Shown here one piece after another: positions 15,798 through 23,249 of a DNA stretch of 64,000 bases. The notes under the pieces are model-generated. The model was not told where the DNA came from, searched no databases, and saw nothing but the letters and a program-made list of their open reading frames with translations. Both the position numbers and the translations under genes were made by a program. The DNA comes from a virus. How positions within the stretch are numbered: position 1 is the first letter of the stretch; the number at the start of each line of letters is the position of its first letter. The DNA lies in the IMG/VR virus record IMGVR_UViG_3300027996_002186, positions 124,001 through 188,000 of that record, one strand, 5' to 3'.

Positions 15798-16187
15798 ATG
15801 ATTAAAAAGTATAATTATTTCTTTGAGTCTAAGAAGACTAAGTTCCCTAATATTAAGAAAGTTGAAGTAGAAGGATTCTTTATTCATATAGGTAGAGACT
15901 CCAAATCTAACGACCACTTAACATTTAACGTTGCTGATGATAAAGACATCTGGATGCACGCTAAGGGTGTTCCTGGGAGTCATGTTATTATAAGAGTTAG
16001 AGAAAACTTACCAACTCAAGAAATACTAAGATATGTTGCTGAATTAGCTAAAAAGAATAGTAAAGCTAGTAAAGAAGATAATGTAACTGTTGTTTATTGC
16101 CAAAGAAAATTTGTTAAGAAAGAAAGTGGTATGAATGAGGGTCAAGTAAGAGTTGATTATATCAATGCCTACGAAATCGTAGTTTGA
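15798..16187 (+). CDS. Free-standing NFACT-R domain protein (RqcH/NEMF-type) with capsid-targeting-like leader
   Basis: The 129 residues match the NFACT-R (DUF814) domain of RqcH/FbpA/NEMF. Key blocks are FFIHIGRDSKSNDHLTFNVA, DIWMHAKGVPGSHVIIRVRE, then a helix with AELAKKNSKASKEDNVTVVY and RKFVKKESGMNEGQVRV. In RqcH the domain is part of a protein that binds obstructed 50S subunits and directs alanine tailing; the NFACT-N and coiled-coil parts are absent here. Short NFACT-R proteins occur in bacteria but are poorly known. The first 11 residues, MIKKYNYFFES, match the leader shared by many small proteins in this genome and resemble the T4 capsid-targeting peptide, so the protein may be packaged. 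It lies between the capsid and metallopeptidase genes. Confidence 0.85.
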   Translation: MIKKYNYFFESKKTKFPNIKKVEVEGFFIHIGRDSKSNDHLTFNVADDKDIWMHAKGVPGSHVIIRVRENLPTQEILRYVAELAKKNSKASKEDNVTVVYCQRKFVKKESGMNEGQVRVDYINAYEIVV

Positions 16188-16190
16188 TAT

Positions 16191-16200
16191 TTAATATATA
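16191..16200 (+). promoter_or_regulatory. TATATA-type promoter box
   Basis: TTAATATATA, 24 bases before the ATG of the 16225 peptidase gene. Confidence 0.4.
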
Positions 16201-16224
16201 AGATTAATAAAATAAATTTTTATA

Positions 16225-17580
16225 ATGGCAGGAGAAACTAAAAGAGTAAAATTTTCGGATAAATTACTAAAGATACTTAAAAGTATGGAGGATAATAATA
16301 GTTATCTAGCTTTTGAACTTCTTTGGATGAATGATCCAACTGCAAAATATCATAATGGCCTTAATATAACAAATGTTGATTGTGGTACAGATAAATCATC
16401 AGATTTTAATTTCACTGTTGTTATTGGTGGTAAGAAAAATATAATGAAAATTGGTAAATTCATTAGATATTACTTTTCTAATCTATTTAGTAGTGATGAG
16501 ATAACAAAATTTGCTCATGCTTTCAATAGAGTGAAGAATGGTGGTAAGGCTGAACAATCTGGTAAAAAAGTTGAAATACCTGAGTTTAGTTATAATCCAA
16601 AAGACCCTAGGTCTACATTCTTATCACTTGTTACAGAAACATACCCACACCCACATGAGGAGAAAGTTATGAAATACTTACCAAAAGACTTAGATAAAGA
16701 TGAATTTGGTAATTATTATAAAGTGATTCCTGGTGATGATACTACAATGTTTAGTTCTCACCTTGATACGGCTGATAGAAGTCCAGTTCCTACTAACCTA
16801 TTCACTAAAGAGGTAGATGGGGATGAGATAATCTATACTGATGGTAGTACAATATTAGGGGCTGATGATAAGTCTGGAGTTACTGTTATGATGTATATGA
16901 TGGTTCATAATATCCCAGGTATTTATTATTTCTTTATTGGTGAAGAAAGAGGTGGTATTGGTTCTAATCAATTAGCTGATGTTTATGATAAATTTGATTT
17001 CCTAAAAAATGTTAAGAAATGTATTTCTTTTGATAGAAGAAGAACAATTTCTGTTATAACACATCAAATGGGTGGTCGTTGTTGTTCTGATGCTTTTGGT
17101 ACAGGACTTTGTAAAGAGTACAATAAACAAGGACTTAACCTTTCATTGGATAATGGTGGCGTTTATACTGATTCTGCTTCATTTATGGATATTATTCCTG
17201 AGTGTACTAATTTATCTGTTGGTTATTTAAATGAACACACAGGTAGAGAAGAACAAAACATGACATTTTTAATACAGTTGTGTAAAACTTCTATTAATGT
17301 TGATTGGGCTGGATTACCAGTTGCTAGAAAAGTAGGTTTGAACCTTGATTTAGTGCAGAAGCACAAATCTTTAATTGATGTTATAAAAAATGCAGTATTT
17401 GAATTAGAGGTGAAGATGGTTGGGTTTGAGGATAAAATATATATAAGAATAGATTTAGATGATACTAATCTAGTAACTGTTTATGATACTTTGAATATTG
17501 TACAAAACTTACTTGATAAACATAAAGTAGATAGTATGTGTATTTTTACTGAAACATATCTTAAAATAGAATTAACATAA
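16225..17580 (+). CDS. M20/M28-type zinc metallopeptidase with extra N-terminal domain
   Basis: The 451-residue protein has a co-catalytic zinc peptidase domain from about residue 125: SSHLDTAD (His179, Asp181), ILGADDKSG (Asp214/215), FFIGEERGGIGSN (Glu240, Glu241), SFDRR (Asp270) and NEHTG (His338). These are the ligand positions of M20/M28 aminopeptidases and carboxypeptidases. Residues 10-110 form a separate small domain with MKIGKFIRYYF, a pattern I have seen in other phage proteins but cannot name. A paralogue without this domain lies at 42000. It may recycle peptides or trim virion or host proteins; the substrate cannot be read from sequence. Confidence 0.8.
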   Translation: MAGETKRVKFSDKLLKILKSMEDNNSYLAFELLWMNDPTAKYHNGLNITNVDCGTDKSSDFNFTVVIGGKKNIMKIGKFIRYYFSNLFSSDEITKFAHAFNRVKNGGKAEQSGKKVEIPEFSYNPKDPRSTFLSLVTETYPHPHEEKVMKYLPKDLDKDEFGNYYKVIPGDDTTMFSSHLDTADRSPVPTNLFTKEVDGDEIIYTDGSTILGADDKSGVTVMMYMMVHNIPGIYYFFIGEERGGIGSNQLADVYDKFDFLKNVKKCISFDRRRTISVITHQMGGRCCSDAFGTGLCKEYNKQGLNLSLDNGGVYTDSASFMDIIPECTNLSVGYLNEHTGREEQNMTFLIQLCKTSINVDWAGLPVARKVGLNLDLVQKHKSLIDVIKNAVFELEVKMVGFEDKIYIRIDLDDTNLVTVYDTLNIVQNLLDKHKVDSMCIFTETYLKIELT

Positions 17581-17581
17581 T

Positions 17582-18076
17582 ATGAAGAATATTAAGAATT
17601 ATAAGAAGTTCCTAGAAAAGGAAAATATAAGAGAGGATGAGAACTCATATCTTAATGATGATATTAACGATCCTTGGGGTGATCCAAGTGATAGATGGTC
17701 TGATCGGTCGGATTATGATGATGAGGGTTACCAGTATCTTAATGGTGGTGAGTCTAGATCTAGTGAGGATGATAATGATGATAGAGATGATGTTCAACAT
17801 TTACTTTACTTGTTAAGAACAATGTTTAAGAACAATGGTATTGAGGTTGAAATAGAACATAAGAACTTAGATATTATGATATATTGTGTTATGAATAGAA
17901 AGGAAAGATTAAAAGATGTTATTAATGTTTTAGATGTGGCTAATAAATTGAAGAAGGATGTATTACCACAATATGATTGTGAGTTTGAGATGTGGGAAAC
18001 TAGAAAAGGTAAACCAATGTTAACCTTTAACTTCTTTTATGATGAAGGTTTGAACGATGATCGTGTTCCATTTTAA
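17582..18076 (+). CDS. Hypothetical acidic protein with capsid-targeting-like leader
   Basis: Begins MKNIKNYKKFLEKEN, a variant of the shared leader. An Asp/Ser/Arg-rich disordered region follows (DDINDPWGDPSDRWSDRSDY), then a compact alpha/beta domain. It starts one base after the metallopeptidase stop, so the pair is probably one operon. The family is not recognised. If the leader is functional, it would be an internal head protein. Confidence 0.6.
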   Translation: MKNIKNYKKFLEKENIREDENSYLNDDINDPWGDPSDRWSDRSDYDDEGYQYLNGGESRSSEDDNDDRDDVQHLLYLLRTMFKNNGIEVEIEHKNLDIMIYCVMNRKERLKDVINVLDVANKLKKDVLPQYDCEFEMWETRKGKPMLTFNFFYDEGLNDDRVPF

Positions 18077-18077
18077 C

Positions 18078-18130
18078 TATAAACAATCCATTTTAACAAC
18101 TTTTAAATATTTTAGTATATTATATATACA
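18078..18130 (+). promoter_or_regulatory. Two-part promoter element, copy 3 (tmRNA)
   Basis: TATAAACAATCCATTTT, then TATATTATATATACA, with 44 bases from AATCCA to the final C. The tmRNA 5' end lies 18 bases after the box, leaving a short precursor leader. Confidence 0.7.
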
Positions 18131-18146
18131 TTAATTACAAACACTT

Positions 18147-18523
18147 GGGGGTGTCATAGAATAGATTCGCAGAGTAAAGGTAGTTATGCAGGTATCGGAT
18201 TGTTAAATACCCGATTAATAAATTAAATAACAAAACAGTAAACGGAAACGTAACAGAAGTAGCAAGCAAAGAAGATTTAGTATTTGCTCTACAAAACAAC
18301 CTACTTAACGTAGGGGAGTTAGTTGAAGCTTAATAGAGGAAACTCTTGAAAATTTAACAACTGATTTACACAGTTAAAAAGGTAAGACCGTTATTTGATA
18401 ATTTTTAGAAGTCTTTTCAAAAAAATTATCTAGTTTGAAAGTTTAGAAAAACTTTCTAAGCCTGTAAATGAATAATTATTGTTAACTGAGGAAGACACGA
18501 TGGGCAGTACATCGTCATCTCCA
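18147..18523 (+). ncRNA. ssrA: Transfer-messenger RNA (tmRNA)
   Basis: The ends pair as an alanine tRNA-like acceptor stem: GGGGGTG (18147-18153) with CATCTCC (18516-18522), including the G3-U wobble read by alanyl-tRNA synthetase. Discriminator A is at 18523, followed by CA in the genome. GATTCGCAGAG matches the tmRNA D-loop region. Pseudoknot PK1 is clear: ATCGG/CCGAT (18194-18198, 18211-18215) and TTGTTA/TAACAA (18200-18205, 18228-18233). Helix P2 is CAGG/CCTG. Ten bases after PK1 the likely resume codon GGA (18244) opens a 29-codon tag starting GNVTEVASKE and ending GELVEA, then TAATAG. Tags usually end LAA-like, so this end is unusual. The T-arm (ACGAT/ATCGT) has a non-canonical loop. 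It rescues stalled ribosomes with SmpB, presumably from the host. Confidence 0.88.
18244..18333 (+). other. tmRNA tag reading frame (29 codons plus stop)
   Basis: The frame runs from GGA 18244 to GCT 18330, with TAA at 18331 and an in-frame TAG directly after. The resume codon is inferred from its distance to PK1 and the Gly start common in Bacteroidota tags. The predicted tag is long and ends in Leu-Val-Glu-Ala, not Leu-Ala-Ala. Confidence 0.65.
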
Positions 18524-18529
18524 CAAGAG

Positions 18530-18558
18530 CCGATTGAATACTTTCAATTGGATTTTTT
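18530..18558 (+). terminator. First terminator after tmRNA
   Basis: CCGATTGAA, loop TACT, TTCAATTGG (one G-U pair), then ATTTTTT, starting 7 bases after the tmRNA end. Confidence 0.75.
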
Positions 18559-18560
18559 AA

Positions 18561-18592
18561 CCTCACTTCCTACATGGGAGTGAGGTTTTTTA
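18561..18592 (+). terminator. Second tandem terminator after tmRNA
   Basis: CCTCACTTCC, loop TACAT, GGGAGTGAGG, then T6. It immediately follows the first hairpin. Confidence 0.85.
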
Positions 18593-18655
18593 ATGCTATA
18601 GAACTATGACGTATTGTTTTTGATAAACTAATCTATTATTTTAAATATAATAGTT

Positions 18656-19132
18656 ATGATTAATAAATTCGAAGGTCGCTGGAGATTTCTATCAAACTTC
18701 TATCCGTGTGTGGTAGAACACCAAGGTATATCATATCCATCAAATGAACATTATTATGTTGCTATGAAAGTGACGGATGAACAATTTATTAATGGTAGAT
18801 ATTATACCGCTGGTGATTTCAGAGAAATGATAGCGACAATACCAAGTGCTGCTATTGCTAAAAAGTTAGGACAGAAAATAAAGGTTCGTAAAGATTGGGA
18901 AGTTAAGAAGATTGAATTTATGAACTGGGGTGTTAGAGAAAAATTTAATAACAACTCAACTCTTCGAGAATTATTATTATCAACTGGTGACGATGAACTA
19001 ATCGAGGGTAATTTTCATAAAGATACTTTTTGGGGAGTTTGTAATGGAAAGGGTAAAAACCATCTTGGTAAAATTCTTATGGAAGTAAGAAGAGAGTTGA
19101 GAGGTGAGAAGAGAGTTGGTCTGTTTATTTGA
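18656..19132 (+). CDS. NADAR-family (YbiA-like) protein
   Basis: The 158 residues show the NADAR pattern: RWRFLSNFYPCVVEHQGISY, PSNEHYYVAMK, then KDTFWGVCNGKGKNHLGKIL and MEVRREL. Reported activities of the superfamily include riboflavin-pathway N-glycosidase (YbiA) and removal of ADP-ribose from DNA guanine. The latter would oppose DarT-type anti-phage toxins. All conserved blocks appear intact and the length is normal. It sits between the tmRNA and an adenine methylase, a plausible counter-defence pair, though that role is inference. Confidence 0.88.
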   Translation: MINKFEGRWRFLSNFYPCVVEHQGISYPSNEHYYVAMKVTDEQFINGRYYTAGDFREMIATIPSAAIAKKLGQKIKVRKDWEVKKIEFMNWGVREKFNNNSTLRELLLSTGDDELIEGNFHKDTFWGVCNGKGKNHLGKILMEVRRELRGEKRVGLFI

Positions 19133-19226
19133 ATAAAAAAGGGAAACTTTTGATAAGATTGCTTCTATAACTAAAAGTAAGAAAAAATATAGAAAATAAT
19201 TTCTAAAAAATATAAAACCAATAAAA

Positions 19227-20198
19227 ATGTCTGTTATTAGCTATTTTGGTGGCAAGTCCTCAAAGGTCTTCCATCAGTTCATCAACACAAGAATACCAAA
19301 AGATGGTATCAAAACTTATGTAGAACCATTCTCAGGTGCAATGGGAACGTATATGGATGACCCAAATCTTAAATTCGATACAGTTGTTTATAATGATAAG
19401 AACCGCCACCAGGTGAACTTATATAAGTGTTGTCAAAATCCAACAGAAATGTTGATACATATAGATAATCTAAAGAGTGGTTTATTACACACAACAGAAA
19501 CGGATCCAATAAAAAATTGGGATTTTTATAAAGCTATTTATAAGACATTTCAAAAGAATGATTTCTTAGATGATATGGATTTTGAGATTGGGGATTATGA
19601 AAAAGCTGCTATGTATGCTTTCTTAATTACATCAGCTCATAATTCAGTTTATCCAAGAGGAGCAGGGTTTAATGGTTATAAGAAGAATAATGGCAAACTT
19701 AAAATAGAAGCACTTGTTAATAAACTAAAGAAGGGTAAGTACACAGAGAAATTGGAATCAATTACTGAGTTCTATAATATTGATTTTGAGGAATTGATAA
19801 ACAAATATGATTCAGTAGATACATTTCTTTACTTAGACCCACCTTACGCTAGATTTGACGAGGCTAAAGGAATGGATGATGCTAGGAGACTATTCTGGTA
19901 TGGATGTGATGATGAAGGTGTCTTTGGACCCGAATCACATAGAAGGTTATTAGAAATGCTTAAAAAGACTGATTGTAGATGGTCATTATCTTATTATTAC
20001 TTTCCTTTATTAGAAGAATTATTACCAAGAGACCAATATAACTGGGTTGAGAAAGAAGTATTTAGAAGTTCTGCTCATGGTGGTAACAATTCGGATAATA
20101 AAAAGGTACAAGCTAAAGGTGTTGAGATGCTTATTATGAATTATAATCCAGAAACGGGAGAAAAAATCACTAATAAGGATGTCGAATGTGAACTTTAA
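19227..20198 (+). CDS. DNA adenine methyltransferase, D12 (Dam) class
   Basis: N6-adenine methylation of DNA. The SAM-binding motif SYFGGKSSKV is at the N-terminus, followed by YVEPFSGAMGTYM and YNDKNRHQVNLY, with the catalytic DPPY in FLYLDPPYARFDEA near residue 210. The order is that of Dam/D12 enzymes, and 323 residues is near normal for the class. It would protect phage DNA from restriction or mark it. Its end overlaps the start of the capsid-paralogue gene by 20 bases. Confidence 0.9.
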   Translation: MSVISYFGGKSSKVFHQFINTRIPKDGIKTYVEPFSGAMGTYMDDPNLKFDTVVYNDKNRHQVNLYKCCQNPTEMLIHIDNLKSGLLHTTETDPIKNWDFYKAIYKTFQKNDFLDDMDFEIGDYEKAAMYAFLITSAHNSVYPRGAGFNGYKKNNGKLKIEALVNKLKKGKYTEKLESITEFYNIDFEELINKYDSVDTFLYLDPPYARFDEAKGMDDARRLFWYGCDDEGVFGPESHRRLLEMLKKTDCRWSLSYYYFPLLEELLPRDQYNWVEKEVFRSSAHGGNNSDNKKVQAKGVEMLIMNYNPETGEKITNKDVECEL

Positions 20199-20931
20199 GA
20201 TTGTTGATATTTTCGAGAGTGTTAAGGATGATATTTTTTCAATTCAACCATATTTATCTATTAATAATAATCTAAAAAATTTCACTACTAATACATTTAG
20301 TTTATCAATTCCGATGGAATTGGATGGGTTTGGTGTTGATACTGATGCTGAGATGATAAGTCTTATTAGGATTGAGATGAATCAAAGTATTTATAAAACA
20401 ATTTTGAAAGAATTATTCAATACTTCAAAATTTGATTATATAGATATTTCTAAAACTGTTAATACTCACCAATCTGTTAATGATATTATTGATTTTTTAT
20501 CTATTGATTGTATAGATAAAAAATATAAGTATTTAGTTACGAATACTTCTATGGCTAATTCAATAGGTGATAGTTCATTATTTAACTTTAAACCAAGTGC
20601 ATCGGTTGTAGAATCTCAAGGTTTACCATATTTATTTGGGTCTTTGATTAAATATGATGTTTATATAGATCCTTTTATGAAATTTGATGATAATAGAATT
20701 TGCTTATTTGATTCTTGTGAGATTAATATAGAGAATATAAATCAAACTGTTACATCAGCGGCCACATTTGCACCTAAGATGATGATAAGTTATGATGTGG
20801 CTTTTAAAATAGCAGACTCTAAGGTTATATTTGTTTTAGATGGTAATGAATCAAGTAGTTCTTATAAGCAATATAAACAATTACAGCGTGATATAAAAAT
20901 AAATTCTTTATTAGATGGCTCAACAGATTAA
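20179..20931 (+). CDS. Short paralogue of the major capsid protein C-terminal domain
   Basis: The 250 residues align by eye with the C-terminal half of gp23 at 13993. YLVTNTSMANSI parallels YLITNGGLAAAL, LIKYDVYIDPFMKFDDNRICL parallels the capsid ISIYVDPYMRYNDNRIAL block, and AATFAPKMMISYDVAFK parallels SEATFAPRMLLRSRYAV. The N-terminal half of the capsid fold is missing, including the delta region and cleavage site. In T4 the gp23 paralogue gp24 makes the vertices but is full length. This could be a minor capsid component or a decaying copy. It overlaps its neighbours on both sides, so expression is probably coupled. Confidence 0.7.
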   Translation: MSNVNFKIVDIFESVKDDIFSIQPYLSINNNLKNFTTNTFSLSIPMELDGFGVDTDAEMISLIRIEMNQSIYKTILKELFNTSKFDYIDISKTVNTHQSVNDIIDFLSIDCIDKKYKYLVTNTSMANSIGDSSLFNFKPSASVVESQGLPYLFGSLIKYDVYIDPFMKFDDNRICLFDSCEINIENINQTVTSAATFAPKMMISYDVAFKIADSKVIFVLDGNESSSSYKQYKQLQRDIKINSLLDGSTD

Positions 20932-21136
20932 TAATACATTCCAGGTGAATTCGGCTTCTAATAAAAATGCTATTGTGGTTGATCCAGATGGATACACAAC
21001 TATTGATAAATTAATACTTGTTGATCAAAAAGATGGAACTAAGTGGGATTTTTCAATTTATGATGGTGAGGTATTAGTTGAGCCACATGGTAAATCAGAA
21101 AAAAGAGAATATAGAATCAATAAGGTTATTTCTTAA
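20915..21136 (+). CDS. Hypothetical 73-residue beta-rich protein
   Basis: Overlaps the capsid paralogue by 17 bases and is predicted mostly beta (repeated short strands such as TIDKLILVDQKDG). A small head-decoration or fibre-tip protein is possible from size and neighbours; no family recognised. Confidence 0.5.
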   Translation: MAQQINNTFQVNSASNKNAIVVDPDGYTTIDKLILVDQKDGTKWDFSIYDGEVLVEPHGKSEKREYRINKVIS

Positions 21137-21584
21137 TTAATTTAATCTTTAAGTTACCATTTCCTTTTATTAGTCTATGATAAACACCCATAGGTATTTC
21201 TACAATACCCTCAATTACTTTTGGAAGTTGATTATCGATTTGAATCATCCAATCAGTTTCATTTATAGACTCTATAATTCTATCTTCTCTATCACGATGC
21301 CAAATAAATTCACCTGAATCAGTTTCTTGTTTAAATTCTCTGATAAATGTATTCTCTGATAACTGTTCTTCAATAAATGGTAATACAACGTCTGGGTTTT
21401 CATTTTGCCATTCTTTCAAAGCTTTCATATCAAATTCTTTTAATTCATTATCATATCCACATTGGTGACATAAATATTTTCTATCATCATTTATTTCAAT
21501 TTCCCAATTCCAATCACAGTTATCACAAGTAATTTCTTTGATTTTAGCGATTTCGAATATTTTATATGTTTCTAAGTGTTTCAT
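21126..21584 (-). CDS. Zinc-ribbon plus cupin-like protein with capsid-targeting-like leader
   Basis: Starts MKHLETYKIFEIAK, a variant of the shared leader. A zinc ribbon follows (CDNCDWNWE and CHQCGYD, two C-x2-C pairs). The C-terminal 65 residues, with WHRDREDRIIESI, DWMIQIDNQLPK and EIPMGVYHRLIKGNG, match a cupin-like phage domain I have seen attached to various phage leaders. The ligand of that domain is unknown to me. It is last in a leftward run of five small genes, four or five of which have leader-type N-termini. Confidence 0.65.
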   Translation of the reverse strand: MKHLETYKIFEIAKIKEITCDNCDWNWEIEINDDRKYLCHQCGYDNELKEFDMKALKEWQNENPDVVLPFIEEQLSENTFIREFKQETDSGEFIWHRDREDRIIESINETDWMIQIDNQLPKVIEGIVEIPMGVYHRLIKGNGNLKIKLIKK

Positions 21585-21604
21585 TTATTATAAATACTAA
21601 TATT

Positions 21605-22174
21605 TTACCAATACCCAGGGTAGGTTCGCCCATTCCAAAGATGTCCGTATTTCGTGAGACGACAAGCCCAATATCCAGCAGTTGTTCTATCCTTTTTGGT
21701 TGAGCATTTATGTCTAGCCGCGAAGCTCTTTCTAGCATCTGGGTTACTAACTTTAGCTGTTAGTCCACCATGTACATCTCCAAAGGCAAGTTTTTTAACA
21801 TTACCAGTCTTTGGGTTTTTAACATAAACGTGATATTTCTTAGTCCCGCCTCTTTTAGGATAATTTAATTTAACTTCTTTACCCTTATACTCTGCTTCAT
21901 TTAATTCTTGAATATTTTCTATTGGTAAATCAAGTGGTACTAATTCATTATTAAACACTCCGAACCTACCAATATCTGTTGATTCGAATAATTCATTATC
22001 TATATCACACAATTCAACAGTATTAGAATCGAATAACTTTCTAGCTTCTTTTATTACTTCATAAAAAGCATCTGAACCAGGTCTAAAAACATTTTCAGTT
22101 ATAGGTTTAGAACTATCTAAATGGTATTTTAGATTCTCTGATATTTCTTTATATTGATTAAATTTGTGTATCAT
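21605..22174 (-). CDS. DUF5872-like basic protein with capsid-targeting-like leader
   Basis: N-terminus MIHKFNQYKEISENL resembles the shared leader. Residues 95-189 are basic, with VKKLAFGD, NPDARKSFAARHKC and TTAGYWACRL. This combination recurs in phage and cyanophage proteins (DUF5872-type) of unknown biochemical function. The conserved Cys/Arg/Trp pattern suggests nucleic-acid or metal binding. Start and stop overlap the neighbouring gene by four bases (ATGA). Confidence 0.65.
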   Translation of the reverse strand: MIHKFNQYKEISENLKYHLDSSKPITENVFRPGSDAFYEVIKEARKLFDSNTVELCDIDNELFESTDIGRFGVFNNELVPLDLPIENIQELNEAEYKGKEVKLNYPKRGGTKKYHVYVKNPKTGNVKKLAFGDVHGGLTAKVSNPDARKSFAARHKCSTKKDRTTAGYWACRLTKYGHLWNGRTYPGYW

Positions 22175-22590
22175 TCTTCTACTTCATTTTCACCATCACT
22201 TGTAAATTCAGAGAAGTTAATAACACCAACACCATCACTCTCAACACATTCGCATCCGGGGCATCCACATTCACAGCCAGCTTCTCCGGTGCAATTATCA
22301 CAACAAGCACAATCTCCTGATAAAGTTTCATCACTTTCTTCTTCTAATTCATTCTCCATATCAATATTCTCAATATTCTCAATATTATCGATGTTAATCG
22401 TTATGAAGTTTTCAAACTTAACAATCTTATCCATTTCTTTTTTAAATGCCTTATCAACCTTTTCTTGGTCCTCAACAGATGTTGTGAATCCAGGTTCAAC
22501 ATCTTTATCAACTAGTTCTTTAGCATCAAATGTAATTTCTTGTGTTTCTTCTTCTTTTTTGGCTTCATTAAACCTTTTAATCTTTTTCAT
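22171..22590 (-). CDS. Acidic protein with a metallothionein-like Cys cluster
   Basis: Begins MKKIKRFNEAKKEE, an exact FNE-type leader. The middle is acidic, with an IENIENI repeat. Residues about 95-120 hold nine cysteines within 22 residues (CACC, CTGEAGCECGCPGCEC), a density typical of metallothionein-like metal clusters. No known family is evident. If the leader functions, this is a metal-binding internal head protein. Confidence 0.65.
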   Translation of the reverse strand: MKKIKRFNEAKKEEETQEITFDAKELVDKDVEPGFTTSVEDQEKVDKAFKKEMDKIVKFENFITINIDNIENIENIDMENELEEESDETLSGDCACCDNCTGEAGCECGCPGCECVESDGVGVINFSEFTSDGENEVEE

Positions 22591-22598
22591 AGTTTTAA

Positions 22599-22805
22599 TT
22601 ATTTCTTTTGGTACATTCCTTCCAGTACTTGGTACATAGCATCAACAACTCCATAAGAGTCAACTCCGAAGTCACCTTCATATTTTTCAGCAATTGAGAT
22701 TATATCCTTTTCAAGTTCTTCCCATTTATCTCCAGATCTTTGTTTTTTTAGAACATCATCCCAATTAAACTCTTCACTTTCGTTAAATTTCTTTAAGTGT
22801 TTCAT
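22599..22805 (-). CDS. Small protein with capsid-targeting-like leader
   Basis: 68 residues beginning MKHLKKFNESEEF, one of the clearest examples of the shared leader with the FNE/S candidate cleavage site. The rest is helical and acidic, with no known domain. It overlaps the upstream gene by one base. Confidence 0.65.
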   Translation of the reverse strand: MKHLKKFNESEEFNWDDVLKKQRSGDKWEELEKDIISIAEKYEGDFGVDSYGVVDAMYQVLEGMYQKK

Positions 22806-23179
22806 TATTTACTACTTATTTTTTTAATTATCTGAGCACATTTTTCATACTCTTCTTTATCTTCATATTCAGTTAGAAACTCTCTTAATTGTTGAGTATC
22901 TGCCAATTCTAATTTTATTAGAAATTTAATTTCCTTTAATTCATCGAAGTTTTTTATTTCATGGTCAATTATTTTATCAACAATTTCTCTATCAAATTGT
23001 GACATTCCCATAAAATCATTCCAATCATTAATATCATTATCTTTTAAGAATTCTAAAATGTTAAATAAACAAGTATCTAATCTTGATTTTTTAGATGACT
23101 TATTTGTTTTTTTCTTATTAAATATCTTTCTAAAGAATTCTTCGTTTATAAATTCCATATAGCTATCGATTCTTATCAT
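22805..23179 (-). CDS. Hypothetical helical protein with capsid-targeting-like leader
   Basis: I use the ATG at 23179, giving MIRIDSYMEFINEEFF, which fits the shared leader and resembles T4 MKTYQEFIAE. The longer frame needs a TTG at 23206. The remaining 110 residues are charged helices with no recognised domain. First gene of the leftward run, with TTAATATATA upstream on its strand. Confidence 0.6.
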   Translation of the reverse strand: MIRIDSYMEFINEEFFRKIFNKKKTNKSSKKSRLDTCLFNILEFLKDNDINDWNDFMGMSQFDREIVDKIIDHEIKNFDELKEIKFLIKLELADTQQLREFLTEYEDKEEYEKCAQIIKKISSK

Positions 23180-23217
23180 TACATATATATTAATTTTCTC
23201 TATCAAGAAATGTAAAA

Positions 23218-23230
23218 TTAATATATAAAC
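23218..23230 (+). promoter_or_regulatory. TATATA-type promoter box for the giant tail protein
   Basis: TTAATATATAAAC, 20 bases before the ATG at 23250. Confidence 0.4.
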
Positions 23231-23249
23231 AAAACCGGAATGTAAATAG

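Noticed and set aside
22154-22639. A 161-residue Ser-rich rightward frame
   Set aside because: It is antisense to two leader-bearing genes and has the composition of a shadow frame.
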